Below the pieces are notes generated by a model. That model was not told where the DNA came from. It was given only the letters and a program-made list of their open reading frames with translations, and made no database searches. From Pseudorhodoferax sp965279475 (GTDB lineage Bacteria; Pseudomonadota; Gammaproteobacteria; Burkholderiales; Burkholderiaceae_C), in the NCBI GenBank assembly GCA_965279475.1, contig CBDIIA010000002.1, positions 1,488,001 through 1,552,000 of the forward strand: a DNA stretch of 64,000 nt. Direction: 5' to 3'. Both the position numbers and the translations under genes were made by a program. Of this stretch, positions 43,423 to 51,878 are shown one piece after another; within the stretch, counting starts at the first letter, position 1, and every line of letters begins with the position of its first letter.

Positions 43423-44049
43423 ATGCAGCCGATCCAGGATGCCACCGTCTTCATCGTCGACGACGACGCCGGCGTGCGCGACGCCCTGTCGTGGCTGCTG
43501 CGTTCGCGGCGCCTGCTGAGCGAGAGCTTCGACAGCGCCGAGGCGTTCGACCGTGCGCTCGGCGCCGGCTTCGCGCCGCTGCAGGCCTGCTGTCTGCTGC
43601 TGGACGTGCGCATGCCGGGCATGAGCGGGCTGGCGCTGTTCGACAAGCTGATCGCGCAGGGCCTGCAGAGCAGCATGCCGGTGATCTTCCTGACCGGCCA
43701 TGCCGACGTGCCGACCGCGGTCGATGCGGTCAAGCGCGGCGCCTTCGACTTCTGCGAGAAGCCGTTCTCCGACAATGCGCTGGTCGACCGCATCGAGCAG
43801 GCGCTGGCGCAGTCCGCACGCATGCTGGAGACGCGCAACGCGCGGGTCCGGCTGCAGGCGCGGCTGGCCGAGCTGACCGAGCGCGAACGCGACGTGATGC
43901 GCCTGGTGGTCGAGGGCCTGCCGAACAAGCTGATCGCCGACCAGCTCGACATCAGTGTGCGCACGGTCGAGGTGCACCGCGCGCGGGTGTTCGACAAGAT
44001 GGAAGTGAAGTCGGCGGTCGAGCTGGCGAATCTGCTGCGCGACCTGTAG
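43423..44049 (+). CDS. FixJ family response regulator
   Basis: A 208-residue two-domain regulator: receiver with the acidic pair in VDDDAGVRDA, phospho-acceptor D61 in LLDVRMPGMSG, switch threonine in FLTGHADVPTAVDAVKRGAF and lysine in EKPFS; then a LuxR-type DNA-binding domain LTERERDVMRLVVEGLPNKLIADQL with SVRTVEVHRARVFDKM. It is the partner of the kinase just upstream. Its target promoters are not identifiable here. Confidence 0.94.
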   Translation: MQPIQDATVFIVDDDAGVRDALSWLLRSRRLLSESFDSAEAFDRALGAGFAPLQACCLLLDVRMPGMSGLALFDKLIAQGLQSSMPVIFLTGHADVPTAVDAVKRGAFDFCEKPFSDNALVDRIEQALAQSARMLETRNARVRLQARLAELTERERDVMRLVVEGLPNKLIADQLDISVRTVEVHRARVFDKMEVKSAVELANLLRDL

Positions 44050-44188
44050 CTCCGGGTGGTTGCGCGGCCTGGGCGTGCCGCCCCCAGGACACCGGCAAGT
44101 CCTACAGCGCTCGCCGACGGCGGCCGACAATCCGCGAGCGCGACTGCGGCGATGCTTGGACCATCCGCAACCCAACAAGGATTACGCC

Positions 44189-44263
44189 GTGAACTCCATC
44201 ATCTACATCGTCGGCCTGGTCGTCGTCATCGGCGCCGTGCTGTCGTTCTTCGGCCTGCGCTGA
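44189..44263 (+). CDS. 24-aa single-helix membrane peptide
   Basis: A GTG-initiated ORF with AAGGA 7-11 bases upstream, reading VNSIIYIVGLVVVIGAVLSF then FGLR. Apart from the ends it is one membrane helix. A hairpin followed by TCTTG stands 20 bases after the stop. Similar tiny proteins are often annotated as hypothetical in Burkholderiales; function unknown. Support comes from ribosome site, composition and terminator. Confidence 0.55.
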   Translation: MNSIIYIVGLVVVIGAVLSFFGLR

Positions 44264-44283
44264 GAGCGACCCATCGGTACAGG

Positions 44284-44310
44284 GCGGGGCTGCGCAGGCG
44301 GCCCCGCTCT
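44284..44310 (+). terminator. Terminator-like hairpin after the 24-aa gene
   Basis: GCGGGGC-N10-GCCCCGC followed by TCT. The stem is strong and the T tract weak; it could serve both flanking genes, which converge here. Confidence 0.5.
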
Positions 44311-44328
44311 TGCCACGTCTGGCGTTCC

Positions 44329-44490
44329 TCAATCCCGCGGCGCGGTGTCCTTGGCCACTGGCTGCGGCGGCTTGGGCTGGTCGCTGCTGGCGGGCAGCTC
44401 GCCCTTGTCGCGGCCCGAGAACATGGTCCACCACACGATCAGCACCAGCAGCAGCAACGCGCCGAGTGCTTCGAGCAAAATCAGGACCAT
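44329..44490 (-). CDS. 53-aa membrane-anchored protein divergent from mltA
   Basis: A 53-residue ORF starting MVLILLEALGALLLLVLIVW with one membrane helix (about residues 2-22) and a hydrophilic, proline-rich tail (GELPASSDQPKPPQPVAKD). A GGAGAAA site precedes the ATG on the coding strand. The ATG occupies the same bases as the opposite-strand mltA ATG (CATG at 44488-44491), so the two genes start head to head with overlapping start codons. No family recognised. Confidence 0.55.
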   Translation of the reverse strand: MVLILLEALGALLLLVLIVWWTMFSGRDKGELPASSDQPKPPQPVAKDTAPRD

Positions 44491-45670
44491 GAACCGTTTC
44501 TCCAGGCTGGTTGCGGGTGGCGCGATTGTAGGAATGCTGGTCGCGTGCTCGGTGGCGCCGCCGGTGCGGAGTCCGGACGCGGGGCAGGGTCTTCCGCCGG
44601 CCACACTCCCATCGACCGGCGCAGCGCCCGGCGCTTCGGTCTGGCCCGGCGATAGTGCGCCGCTGCCCGCGCCGATGCTGCAGCCGCGCAGCCGCTGGGT
44701 GCCGGTGCGCTGGGCCGAGTTGCCCGGCTTCTCGCAGGACGCGTTGTACGAGGCCTGGAACGCGTGGATGAAGAGCTGCGAGCGGCCCGGCCCCACCTGG
44801 GCGAATCTGTGCCCCGAGGTGCGCCGCCTGAGCATCGGCACTGCCGATGAGCAGCGTGCCTGGATGGTCGCGAAGCTGCAGCCCTACCGCGTGGAACCCA
44901 ACCCCGGCGAGGTAGCGGGCAGCGGCCTGCTGACCGGCTACTACGAACCGCTGTTCGACGCCTCGCGCGTTCCTACCGCGGCGTTCTCCGTCCCGCTGTA
45001 CCGGCCGCCCGCCACGCTCGGGCAGCGCAAGCCCTGGTTCACGCGCCAGGAGATGGACACCTTGCCCGAAGCGCAGGCCGCGCTGGCCGGCCGCGAAATC
45101 GTCTGGCTCGCCGACCCGGTCGATGCGCTGGTGCTGCAGATCCAGGGCTCGGGCCGGATCCGCGTGACCGAACCGGACGGCAGCCAGAAGCTGGTGCGCC
45201 TGGCCTATGCCGGCACCAACGACCAGCCCTACAAGAGCGTGGGCCGCTGGCTGCTCGACCAGGGTGCGATCCGCGACGCGTCGTGGCCGGGCATCAAGGC
45301 CTGGATTGCGCAGAACCCGCAGCGCGTGCGCGAGATGCTCTGGGCCAACCCGCGCATGGTGTTCTTCCGCGAAGAGCCGCTGGCCGAGTTCGAGGCCGGC
45401 TTCGGGCCGCGCGGCGCGCAGGGCGTGGCGCTGACGCCGGGCCGCTCGATCGCGGTCGACCAGGGCAGCATCCCGTACGGCACGCCGGTGTGGCTGGCAT
45501 CGCAGGGGCCGGTGGTCAACCTGCAGAAGCTGGTGCTGGCGCAGGACACGGGCAGCGCGATCGTCGGCGCCGTGCGGGCCGACTACTTCGCGGGCTGGGG
45601 CGTCGAGGCCGGCGACATGGCCGGGCGGCTGAAGCAGCCGCTGCAGCTGTGGGCCTTGTGGCCGCGGTAA
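44489..45670 (+). CDS. mltA: Membrane-bound lytic murein transglycosylase A
   Basis: A 393-residue outer-membrane lipoprotein with lipobox VGMLVACS (cysteine near residue 18). The MltA domain is seen in VAGSGLLTGYYEPLFDASR, LADPVDALVLQIQGSGRIR, and the C-terminal 3D domain AVDQGSIPYGTPVWL with LAQDTGSAIVGAVRADYF, holding the catalytic aspartate. It cleaves murein glycan strands to anhydro-muropeptides. The ATG has AGGA four bases upstream. Its ribosome binding region lies within the opposite small gene. Confidence 0.95.
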   Translation: MNRFSRLVAGGAIVGMLVACSVAPPVRSPDAGQGLPPATLPSTGAAPGASVWPGDSAPLPAPMLQPRSRWVPVRWAELPGFSQDALYEAWNAWMKSCERPGPTWANLCPEVRRLSIGTADEQRAWMVAKLQPYRVEPNPGEVAGSGLLTGYYEPLFDASRVPTAAFSVPLYRPPATLGQRKPWFTRQEMDTLPEAQAALAGREIVWLADPVDALVLQIQGSGRIRVTEPDGSQKLVRLAYAGTNDQPYKSVGRWLLDQGAIRDASWPGIKAWIAQNPQRVREMLWANPRMVFFREEPLAEFEAGFGPRGAQGVALTPGRSIAVDQGSIPYGTPVWLASQGPVVNLQKLVLAQDTGSAIVGAVRADYFAGWGVEAGDMAGRLKQPLQLWALWPR

Positions 45671-45782
45671 GGCGACTGTCTGAAGCCTGACGCTCTGCGC
45701 TCAGCGGGCAACATCGTACAGCCGTCATCTGCCGAACTTGTCCGACGCGAGGCAACAGGTAGCGCTGCTAAGCTGGCGCGCC

Positions 45783-46751
45783 GTGAACACCGCCTCCCCT
45801 CCCGCCATCGGATCCGACACGCAGCTGTTCATCGTGCTGAACGCGGGCTCCGGGCATGAGGACACCGCAGTCCGCAAGCGCACGATCGGCCAGGTCCTCA
45901 CCGCCGCTGGCCGTGCGCACGAGATCCTGCTGATCGAGCGCCATGCGCGCGTGGCCGATGTCGCGGCGCTGGCCGTGCAGCGGGCGCAGGCCCGTCAAGG
46001 CGCGGTGGTGGCGGCGGGCGGCGACGGCACGATCAACGCGGTGGCCCAGGCGGTGCTGCCCACCGGCCTGCCGTTCGGCGTGTTGCCGCAGGGCACGTTC
46101 AACTACTTCAGCCGCACCCATGGCATCCCGTCGGACACCGAACATGCGACACGTGCCTTGCTGCGGGCCCAGGTGCGGCCGGTGCAGGTGGGGCTGGTCA
46201 ACGAGCGCGTGTTCCTGGTGAACGCCAGTGTCGGCCTGTACCCGCAGTTGCTGGAGGACCGCGAGGCCTACAAGCAGCGTTACGGCCGCAGCCGGCTGGT
46301 GGCGTTCTGGGCGGCGCTGGTCACCCTTCTGCACGCCCATCGGCCGCTGCGCCTGCGCATCGGCTGCCAGGGCGTCGAGCGGGATGTGCGCACGCCCACG
46401 CTGTTCGTCGCCAACAACGCCTTGCAGCTCGAGCGCATCGGCATTGCGGAGGCGGCAGCGCTGCACCAGGGGCAACTGGTGGCGATCACGCTCAGGCCGG
46501 TCGGCACCTGGGCGATGCTGGGCCTGATGCTGCACGGCGCGATGGGCCGGCTGGGCGACGACGACGACGCCGTCAGCTTCGGCTTCGAACAGCTGGCCGT
46601 GCGCCCGGCCGCGCCGCGCCGCACCGGCAAGGTGAAGGTGGCGACCGACGGCGAGATCTGCTGGCTGCGTGCGCCGCTCGACTTCCGCGTCTCGCCGCAG
46701 CCGCTGTGGCTGCTGGCGCCGGCACCAGAGGACGAGGTGGCGCGGGAATGA
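45783..46751 (+). CDS. Diacylglycerol kinase family lipid kinase
   Basis: A 322-residue kinase of the DAGK/sphingosine kinase catalytic family: nucleotide loop LFIVLNAGSGHEDTAV, the GGDGTINAVAQAVL motif, LPFGVLPQGTFNYFSRT and the C-terminal sandwich with KVKVATDGEICW. It should phosphorylate a lipid such as diacylglycerol. The GTG at 45783 is chosen; no strong ribosome site is visible and the frame extends upstream to 45738. It is followed within 5 bases by a phosphoesterase, then a PAP2 phosphatase. Confidence 0.88.
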   Translation: MNTASPPAIGSDTQLFIVLNAGSGHEDTAVRKRTIGQVLTAAGRAHEILLIERHARVADVAALAVQRAQARQGAVVAAGGDGTINAVAQAVLPTGLPFGVLPQGTFNYFSRTHGIPSDTEHATRALLRAQVRPVQVGLVNERVFLVNASVGLYPQLLEDREAYKQRYGRSRLVAFWAALVTLLHAHRPLRLRIGCQGVERDVRTPTLFVANNALQLERIGIAEAAALHQGQLVAITLRPVGTWAMLGLMLHGAMGRLGDDDDAVSFGFEQLAVRPAAPRRTGKVKVATDGEICWLRAPLDFRVSPQPLWLLAPAPEDEVARE

Positions 46752-46755
46752 GCAC

Positions 46756-47607
46756 ATGGCGCCGATCAGGGGCAGCGCCGTGAGCGTCGTGGTCCAGATC
46801 TCCGATCCGCATTTCGGGACCGAACGTGCGCCGGTGGTCGAGGCCCTGGTGGCCCTGGTGCAGCAACTCGCGCCCGAGCTGGTGGTGATGTCGGGCGACA
46901 TCACGCAGCGGGCGCGGCGTGCCGAGTTCGATGCCGCCCGCACCTTCGCGGACCGGCTGGCGCCGGCACCGTTGCTGGTGGTCCCCGGCAACCACGACCT
47001 GCCATTGTTCGATGTGTTGGCGCGCTGCTTCGCGCCCTATGCCCAGTACCGACGCGTGTTCGGCCCCGAGCTTGAGCCGCTGCACCGCTCGGCCGACTGG
47101 CTGGTCATCGGCGTGAAGACCACGCGCCGCTGGCGCCACAAGAATGGCCAGGTCTCGGCGACGCAGGTCGAGCGTGTCGCGCAGCTGCTGCAGACGGCCA
47201 CGCCCGCGCAGATGCGGATGGTGGTGGTGCACCAGCCGGTGGCCGTGCTGCGCCCGGCCGATGCACCCGATCTGCTGGTGGGCCACGAGGCCGCCGTGCG
47301 GTGCTGGGCCTCGGCCGGAGCCGACGTGGTGGCCGGCGGCCACATCCACCTGCCCTATGTGTTGCCGCTGCATGCCGTCCACGCGGGCCTGGCGCGCAAC
47401 CTCTGGTGCGTGCAGGCGGGCACGGCGGTGTCGTCACGTGTGCGGTCCGAGGCCGGCAATTCGGTCAACGTGCTGCGGCATGGTGCGCGAGAGGGCGGCG
47501 GTCGTGACGGCGTGGTCGAGCGCTGGGATTACATGCCGGTGCAGCATCGTTTCGAGCGCACGCAGCAGCACTTGCTCGACTTGGGTGGGCCTGTTGCCGA
47601 TGGATGA
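46756..47607 (+). CDS. Calcineurin-like metallophosphoesterase
   Basis: A 283-residue binuclear metal phosphoesterase with all family motifs: ISDPHFG, MSGDITQRA, VPGNHDLPLF, VVVHQPVAVL and AGGHIHLPYV. It resembles the Icc/CpdA subgroup (phosphodiesterases), but the substrate is unknown. ATG 46756 is given; a GTG at 46780 preceded by AGGGG is a strong alternative and would begin right before the first motif. The stop overlaps the next gene by 8 bases. Confidence 0.88.
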   Translation: MAPIRGSAVSVVVQISDPHFGTERAPVVEALVALVQQLAPELVVMSGDITQRARRAEFDAARTFADRLAPAPLLVVPGNHDLPLFDVLARCFAPYAQYRRVFGPELEPLHRSADWLVIGVKTTRRWRHKNGQVSATQVERVAQLLQTATPAQMRMVVVHQPVAVLRPADAPDLLVGHEAAVRCWASAGADVVAGGHIHLPYVLPLHAVHAGLARNLWCVQAGTAVSSRVRSEAGNSVNVLRHGAREGGGRDGVVERWDYMPVQHRFERTQQHLLDLGGPVADG

Positions 47608-48409
47608 GCACGCGGCGTTCTGGCTGTCCGCGGCGCAGACGATCGGCGAGCACGCCATCGTGGCGCTGGCCATGGCCCTGCCGGCTGTGCTGGGTTCCAC
47701 CGCGTTGGCGTTCGCGTTGGTGCGCCGGCTGACCTTGCCGTCGCAGCCCAGCCGCCTGCCGCCTTCTCTGTTTCTGGTACTGCGGCTGGCGGCGGGCCTC
47801 GCGCTCGTGCTGGGCGCGGCGGCCCTGTTTGCCGAGATGATCGAGGCGCTGGACGGCGAGGACACGATGGGCCGCTTCGACAACCGCCTGGCCGAGGTGC
47901 TGTCGCGCAGCCTGTCGCCTGGCGTGCTGCGCTTCTTCGGCGCGGCCACGCACCTGGGCGATCCGTTGACGCTGGCGGTCATCGTGGTCGCGGTGGCAGC
48001 GGCGCTGTTCTTGTACGGGAGGCGGTGGCTGGCACTGGGCTGGGTGCTGGCCTGTGCGGGCAACGGCGTGTTGAACCATGGGCTCAAGCAGATCTTCGTG
48101 CGGGTGCGGCCGGTGCATGAACATGGCTTCGCGGTGGCCGACGGCTTTAGTTTCCCGAGCGGGCACACCTCGGGCTCGGTGGTGGTCTACGGCATGCTGG
48201 CCTACTTGGGCGTGCGTCTGCTGCCCCCGCGCTGGCATCTGCCCGCGGTGCTGGCGGCGGCCACGCTGGCCTTCGGCATGGGCACCAGCCGGGTGCTGCT
48301 GCAGGTGCACTGGGCCAGCGACGTGCTGGCCGGCTTCGGCTCGGGCCTGGTCTGGCTCTCTGTCTGTGTGCTGAGCATCGAGATGCTGCGGCACTACCGC
48401 AAGCGGTGA
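47600..48409 (+). CDS. PAP2 superfamily membrane phosphatase
   Basis: A 269-residue inner-membrane protein with about six helices and the complete lipid phosphatase signature: KQIFVRVRP (K-x6-RP), FPSGHTSGS (PSGH) and SRVLLQVHWASD (SR-x5-H-x3-D). Such enzymes remove phosphate from phosphatidic acid, undecaprenyl diphosphate or related lipids on the periplasmic side. Overlaps the phosphoesterase gene. Together with the upstream kinase it can form a lipid phosphorylation/dephosphorylation pair. Confidence 0.92.
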   Translation: MDEHAAFWLSAAQTIGEHAIVALAMALPAVLGSTALAFALVRRLTLPSQPSRLPPSLFLVLRLAAGLALVLGAAALFAEMIEALDGEDTMGRFDNRLAEVLSRSLSPGVLRFFGAATHLGDPLTLAVIVVAVAAALFLYGRRWLALGWVLACAGNGVLNHGLKQIFVRVRPVHEHGFAVADGFSFPSGHTSGSVVVYGMLAYLGVRLLPPRWHLPAVLAAATLAFGMGTSRVLLQVHWASDVLAGFGSGLVWLSVCVLSIEMLRHYRKR

Positions 48410-48427
48410 CGGTCTGCACGGCGGCGG

Positions 48428-49855
48428 TCAGGGCGTTGCAGCGCCGGCGGTGCCGCCCAGCGCCTGGTACAGCGTGGCGTGGTTGGTCAGCTGGTTCAGC
48501 CGGTTCTCGGCCACGGCGATCTCGGCGCTGCGGCGCTTCTCCTGCGCATCGAGCCATGACTTCAAGGCCACGGCGCCGGCGCGGTAGCGGATCTCGTACA
48601 AGCGCTCGGCCGTGCGGGCGGCCTCGAGCGACTGCGCCAGCAGCGCGCCCTGCTGCAGGTACTGCTGGCGCGCCGACAGTGCATTGTCGACGTCCCCGAA
48701 GGCCTTGTACAAGGCCTGGCGGAAGTTGACGACGGCCTCTTCGTATTGGTTCTGCGACACCTTGATGTCGAGGTCCATCGTCGTGCGGTTCAGGAAGGGC
48801 AGCGACAGGCCGACGCCGAGCGACGCGACCGGGTTGGCCAGCACGTTGAGCAGCGCGGTGCTGGCCGAGCCCAGGCCGCCCGTGAGCGTGAGCGACGGGT
48901 AGTAGCTGGCGCGGGTCGCGTCGACGCTCGACAAACTCTCGCGCAGGCGCAGCTCGGCCGCACGCAGGTCGGGCCGGCGGGCCAGCAGGTCGGCCGGCAG
49001 GCCGGCGGCCACCAGCGGCAGCGGCTGGTCCGGCAGGCGCAGGGGTTGCGTCGAGGTGCCCGGGTTGTCGGCACCGGCCGGCGCATCGAACAGCAGGGCC
49101 AGCGCAGTCGTTGCCTGCACGGCCTGCTGCTCCAGCGTGGTCTGGCTGGCCTGCTGGCTGCTCAGGTTCTGCTGCGCCTCGGCCACCTCGAGGCCGGACA
49201 CTGCGCCCGCGCGGTACTGCGCCTGCACCAGCTCCAGCGTCTTCTGCGCGGTGGCGATGCTCAGGCGCCCCGCAGCCAGGCGCTGGTTCAGGTAGCCGAT
49301 CTGCCAGTACAACTGGGCCGTGGTGCCGACCAGCGCCAGCAGCGTGCTGTCGCGGTCCTGCTGCGTCGCCAGCGCCTCCCAGCGTGCCACGTCGCGCTGG
49401 CTGCCGAGCTTGTTCCACAGGTCGACCTCGTAGCTGACGCCGAGCGAAGCCGAGCTCGACGTGCCACCACTCACCGCGTCGCCGCCGAGCGCACGGCTGG
49501 AGCCGGTGGACACGCTGCCGCTGAAGCTCGGGCGCAGCTTCTGGTCGGCCAGTCCCGACTGCAGCTGCGCCCGTCGCACCCGGACCGTGGCGGCGGCCAG
49601 GTCGTTGTTGCGCGCCAGGGCCAGCGCCACCAGGCGGTCGAGGTCGGGGTCGTTGAAGTTCTTCCACCAGGCATCTGCCGTGACGGCGGCGGTGCTGGCG
49701 CTGGCGCTGCCGAACTGCCATGCTGCCGGTGTCTGCGTCGCCGGCGGTGCGTAGGGCGTCTGCAGCGTGCTGCAGCCGCTGGCGAGCAGAGCGACGGCCA
49801 GCCAGCCGATGGACATGCGCCGCATGGCGGTGCGGAGGGATCTCGTGTGTTGCAT
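48428..49855 (-). CDS. Outer membrane factor lipoprotein of the macAB operon (NodT family)
   Basis: A 475-residue TolC-like channel with lipobox LLASGC. OEP repeats are seen: TADAWWKNFNDPDLDRLVAL, GVSYEVDLWNKLGSQRDVAR, LPADLLARRPDLRAAELRLR and GVGLSLPFLNRTT. The start (MQHTRSLRTAM) is 7 bases after the macB stop. It completes a MacAB-type tripartite exporter. Confidence 0.92.
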   Translation of the reverse strand: MQHTRSLRTAMRRMSIGWLAVALLASGCSTLQTPYAPPATQTPAAWQFGSASASTAAVTADAWWKNFNDPDLDRLVALALARNNDLAAATVRVRRAQLQSGLADQKLRPSFSGSVSTGSSRALGGDAVSGGTSSSASLGVSYEVDLWNKLGSQRDVARWEALATQQDRDSTLLALVGTTAQLYWQIGYLNQRLAAGRLSIATAQKTLELVQAQYRAGAVSGLEVAEAQQNLSSQQASQTTLEQQAVQATTALALLFDAPAGADNPGTSTQPLRLPDQPLPLVAAGLPADLLARRPDLRAAELRLRESLSSVDATRASYYPSLTLTGGLGSASTALLNVLANPVASLGVGLSLPFLNRTTMDLDIKVSQNQYEEAVVNFRQALYKAFGDVDNALSARQQYLQQGALLAQSLEAARTAERLYEIRYRAGAVALKSWLDAQEKRRSAEIAVAENRLNQLTNHATLYQALGGTAGAATP

Positions 49856-49862
49856 CGTCTGC

Positions 49863-51878
49863 CTATTCGCGCGCCAGCGCATCGACCGGGTCGAGCCTGG
49901 CCGCATTGCTCGCCGGCAGGAAACCGAAGACCACGCCGATCAGGGTCGAGCACGCGAAGGCGGCCACCATCGACGCGGTCGAGTACACCATCGTGAAATT
50001 GCTGCCGCTTTGGCTGAAGACCCAGCCGATCAGCAGCGACAGCGCGATGCCCAGAGCGCCGCCGAGCAGGCACACCAGCACCGCCTCGATGAGGAACTGC
50101 TGGCGGATGTCGCCCTGCCGCGCGCCGACCGCCATGCGCACACCGATCTCGCGGGTGCGCTCGGTCACCGACACCAGCATGATGTTCATCACGCCGATGC
50201 CGCCGACCACCAGCGAGATCAGCGCGATGGCCGAGATCAGCAGCGTCATCGTCTGCGTCGTGCTCTCGATGGTCTGGCGGATCGTGTCGGTGTTGAGCAC
50301 GTAGAAGTCGGTGGTGCCGTGGCGCTGGCGCAGCAGCTGGTTGATGCCCTGCTCGGCGGCCTCGGTCGAGGCGTCGTCGCTGACGCGCACGGTGATGCTG
50401 CGCAGGTAGCTCTGGCCCAGCAGGCGGCTCATCGCCGAGGTGTAGGGCACGTAGACGTTCAACGCCTCGGAGTTGCCGAAGGCCGAGTCGCTCTTCTTCG
50501 CGACGCCGACCACCTGGCAGGGCACGGCGCCGAGCAGCACGACCTCGCCGATCGGATCGGGGTTGTTCGGGAACAGCTGCTTGCGGGTGTTGTCGTCGAT
50601 CACCACTTCCTGGGCCAGGCTGCGTACCGCAGTGCTGTCGAACGCGCGCCCCTGCGCGAGCACGATGCCGCGCACGCGGAAGTACTGCTCGCCGACGCCG
50701 TTGACGGTGCCGTTGACCGCCACGTTGCCGTAGCGCAGCGTGGTGGAGCTGCTCACCGTCGGCGTGACGCTGTCGACATAGGTCTGCTGGCCCAGCGCGT
50801 CGGCGTCGCTGGGCACCAGGGTGCGCACGCGCGCGGCGCGCTGGTCGCCGAAGCCGCTGCCCGAGAACACCTCGATGGTGTTGGTGCCGATGGCGCTGAT
50901 GTTTTTCAGCACCTGCTGGCGCGAACCTTCGCCCAGCGCCACCACCGACACCACCGAGGCGATGCCGATGATGATGCCCAGCATCGTGAGGAAGGTGCGC
51001 AGCGGATGCGAGCGCATTGCCAGCGTCGCCATGCGCATGGCCTCGCCGAAGCGGTCCCAGCCGGCCTGCCAGCGGCCCTGGCCGCGTTGCGGAGCGGCGA
51101 GCTGCTTGCGGTGGGCCAGTGCGTCCGCGTCGAGCGAGGCGCGCTGCCGGTCGGCCACGATCTCGCCGTCGCGGATCTCGATGATGCGTTCGGCGTGCTC
51201 GGCCACCTGCATGTCGTGCGTGACGATGATGATGGTGTGGCCTTCGGCGTGCAGCTCTTCCAGGATCTTCATGACCTCGGCGCCGCTGTGCGTGTCGAGC
51301 GCGCCGGTGGGCTCGTCGGCCAGGATCACACTGCCGCCGTTCATCAACGCGCGGGCGATGCTCACGCGCTGCTGCTGCCCGCCCGACAGCTGCCCCGGCC
51401 GGTGGCCGGTGCGGTCGGACAGGCCGAGGCGGCCCAGCAGCGCGGCGGCACGGGTGTGGCGTGCGGTGCGGTCCTTGCCGGCATAGACGGCGGGCACCTC
51501 GACATTGGCCAGCGCGTCCAGGTCCGACAGCAGGTGGTAGCGCTGGAAGATGAAGCCGAAGTGTTCGCGCCGCAGTTCGGCCAGCGCGTCGGGCCCGAGC
51601 TGGCCGGTCTCGCGCCCGGCCACGCGGTACGAGCCGCTGGTCGGACGGTCGAGGCAGCCCAGGATGTTCATCAGCGTCGACTTGCCCGAGCCCGAGGCGC
51701 CGACGATGGCCACCATCTCGCCGGCGGCGATCGTCAGGTTCACGTCCTTCAGCACGGCGATCGTGCCTTCACCCGCCGGGAACTCGCGGCGCAGCGCCCT
51801 GAGTTCCAGCAGGGGGCGCGCGTCGGTGCCGGCACTGGGCGGTGCCGTCGGCATGGCGAGGTCGCTCCGCATGCTCAT
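49863..51878 (-). CDS. macB: MacB-type ABC transporter (ATPase fused to permease)
   Basis: A 671-residue fused protein. The ATPase has Walker A GASGSGKST (60-68), Q-loop FIFQRYHLLSDL, signature LSGGQQQRVSIARAL and Walker B VILADEPTGALD; then four helices with a large periplasmic domain (FtsX-like: MLGIIIGIASVVSVVALGEG, VSVTERTREIGVRMAVGAR, LDPVDALARE). It drives export of macrolides, peptides or other molecules through MacA and an outer membrane factor. Start overlaps the macA stop (ATGA). Confidence 0.95.
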   Translation of the reverse strand: MSMRSDLAMPTAPPSAGTDARPLLELRALRREFPAGEGTIAVLKDVNLTIAAGEMVAIVGASGSGKSTLMNILGCLDRPTSGSYRVAGRETGQLGPDALAELRREHFGFIFQRYHLLSDLDALANVEVPAVYAGKDRTARHTRAAALLGRLGLSDRTGHRPGQLSGGQQQRVSIARALMNGGSVILADEPTGALDTHSGAEVMKILEELHAEGHTIIIVTHDMQVAEHAERIIEIRDGEIVADRQRASLDADALAHRKQLAAPQRGQGRWQAGWDRFGEAMRMATLAMRSHPLRTFLTMLGIIIGIASVVSVVALGEGSRQQVLKNISAIGTNTIEVFSGSGFGDQRAARVRTLVPSDADALGQQTYVDSVTPTVSSSTTLRYGNVAVNGTVNGVGEQYFRVRGIVLAQGRAFDSTAVRSLAQEVVIDDNTRKQLFPNNPDPIGEVVLLGAVPCQVVGVAKKSDSAFGNSEALNVYVPYTSAMSRLLGQSYLRSITVRVSDDASTEAAEQGINQLLRQRHGTTDFYVLNTDTIRQTIESTTQTMTLLISAIALISLVVGGIGVMNIMLVSVTERTREIGVRMAVGARQGDIRQQFLIEAVLVCLLGGALGIALSLLIGWVFSQSGSNFTMVYSTASMVAAFACSTLIGVVFGFLPASNAARLDPVDALARE

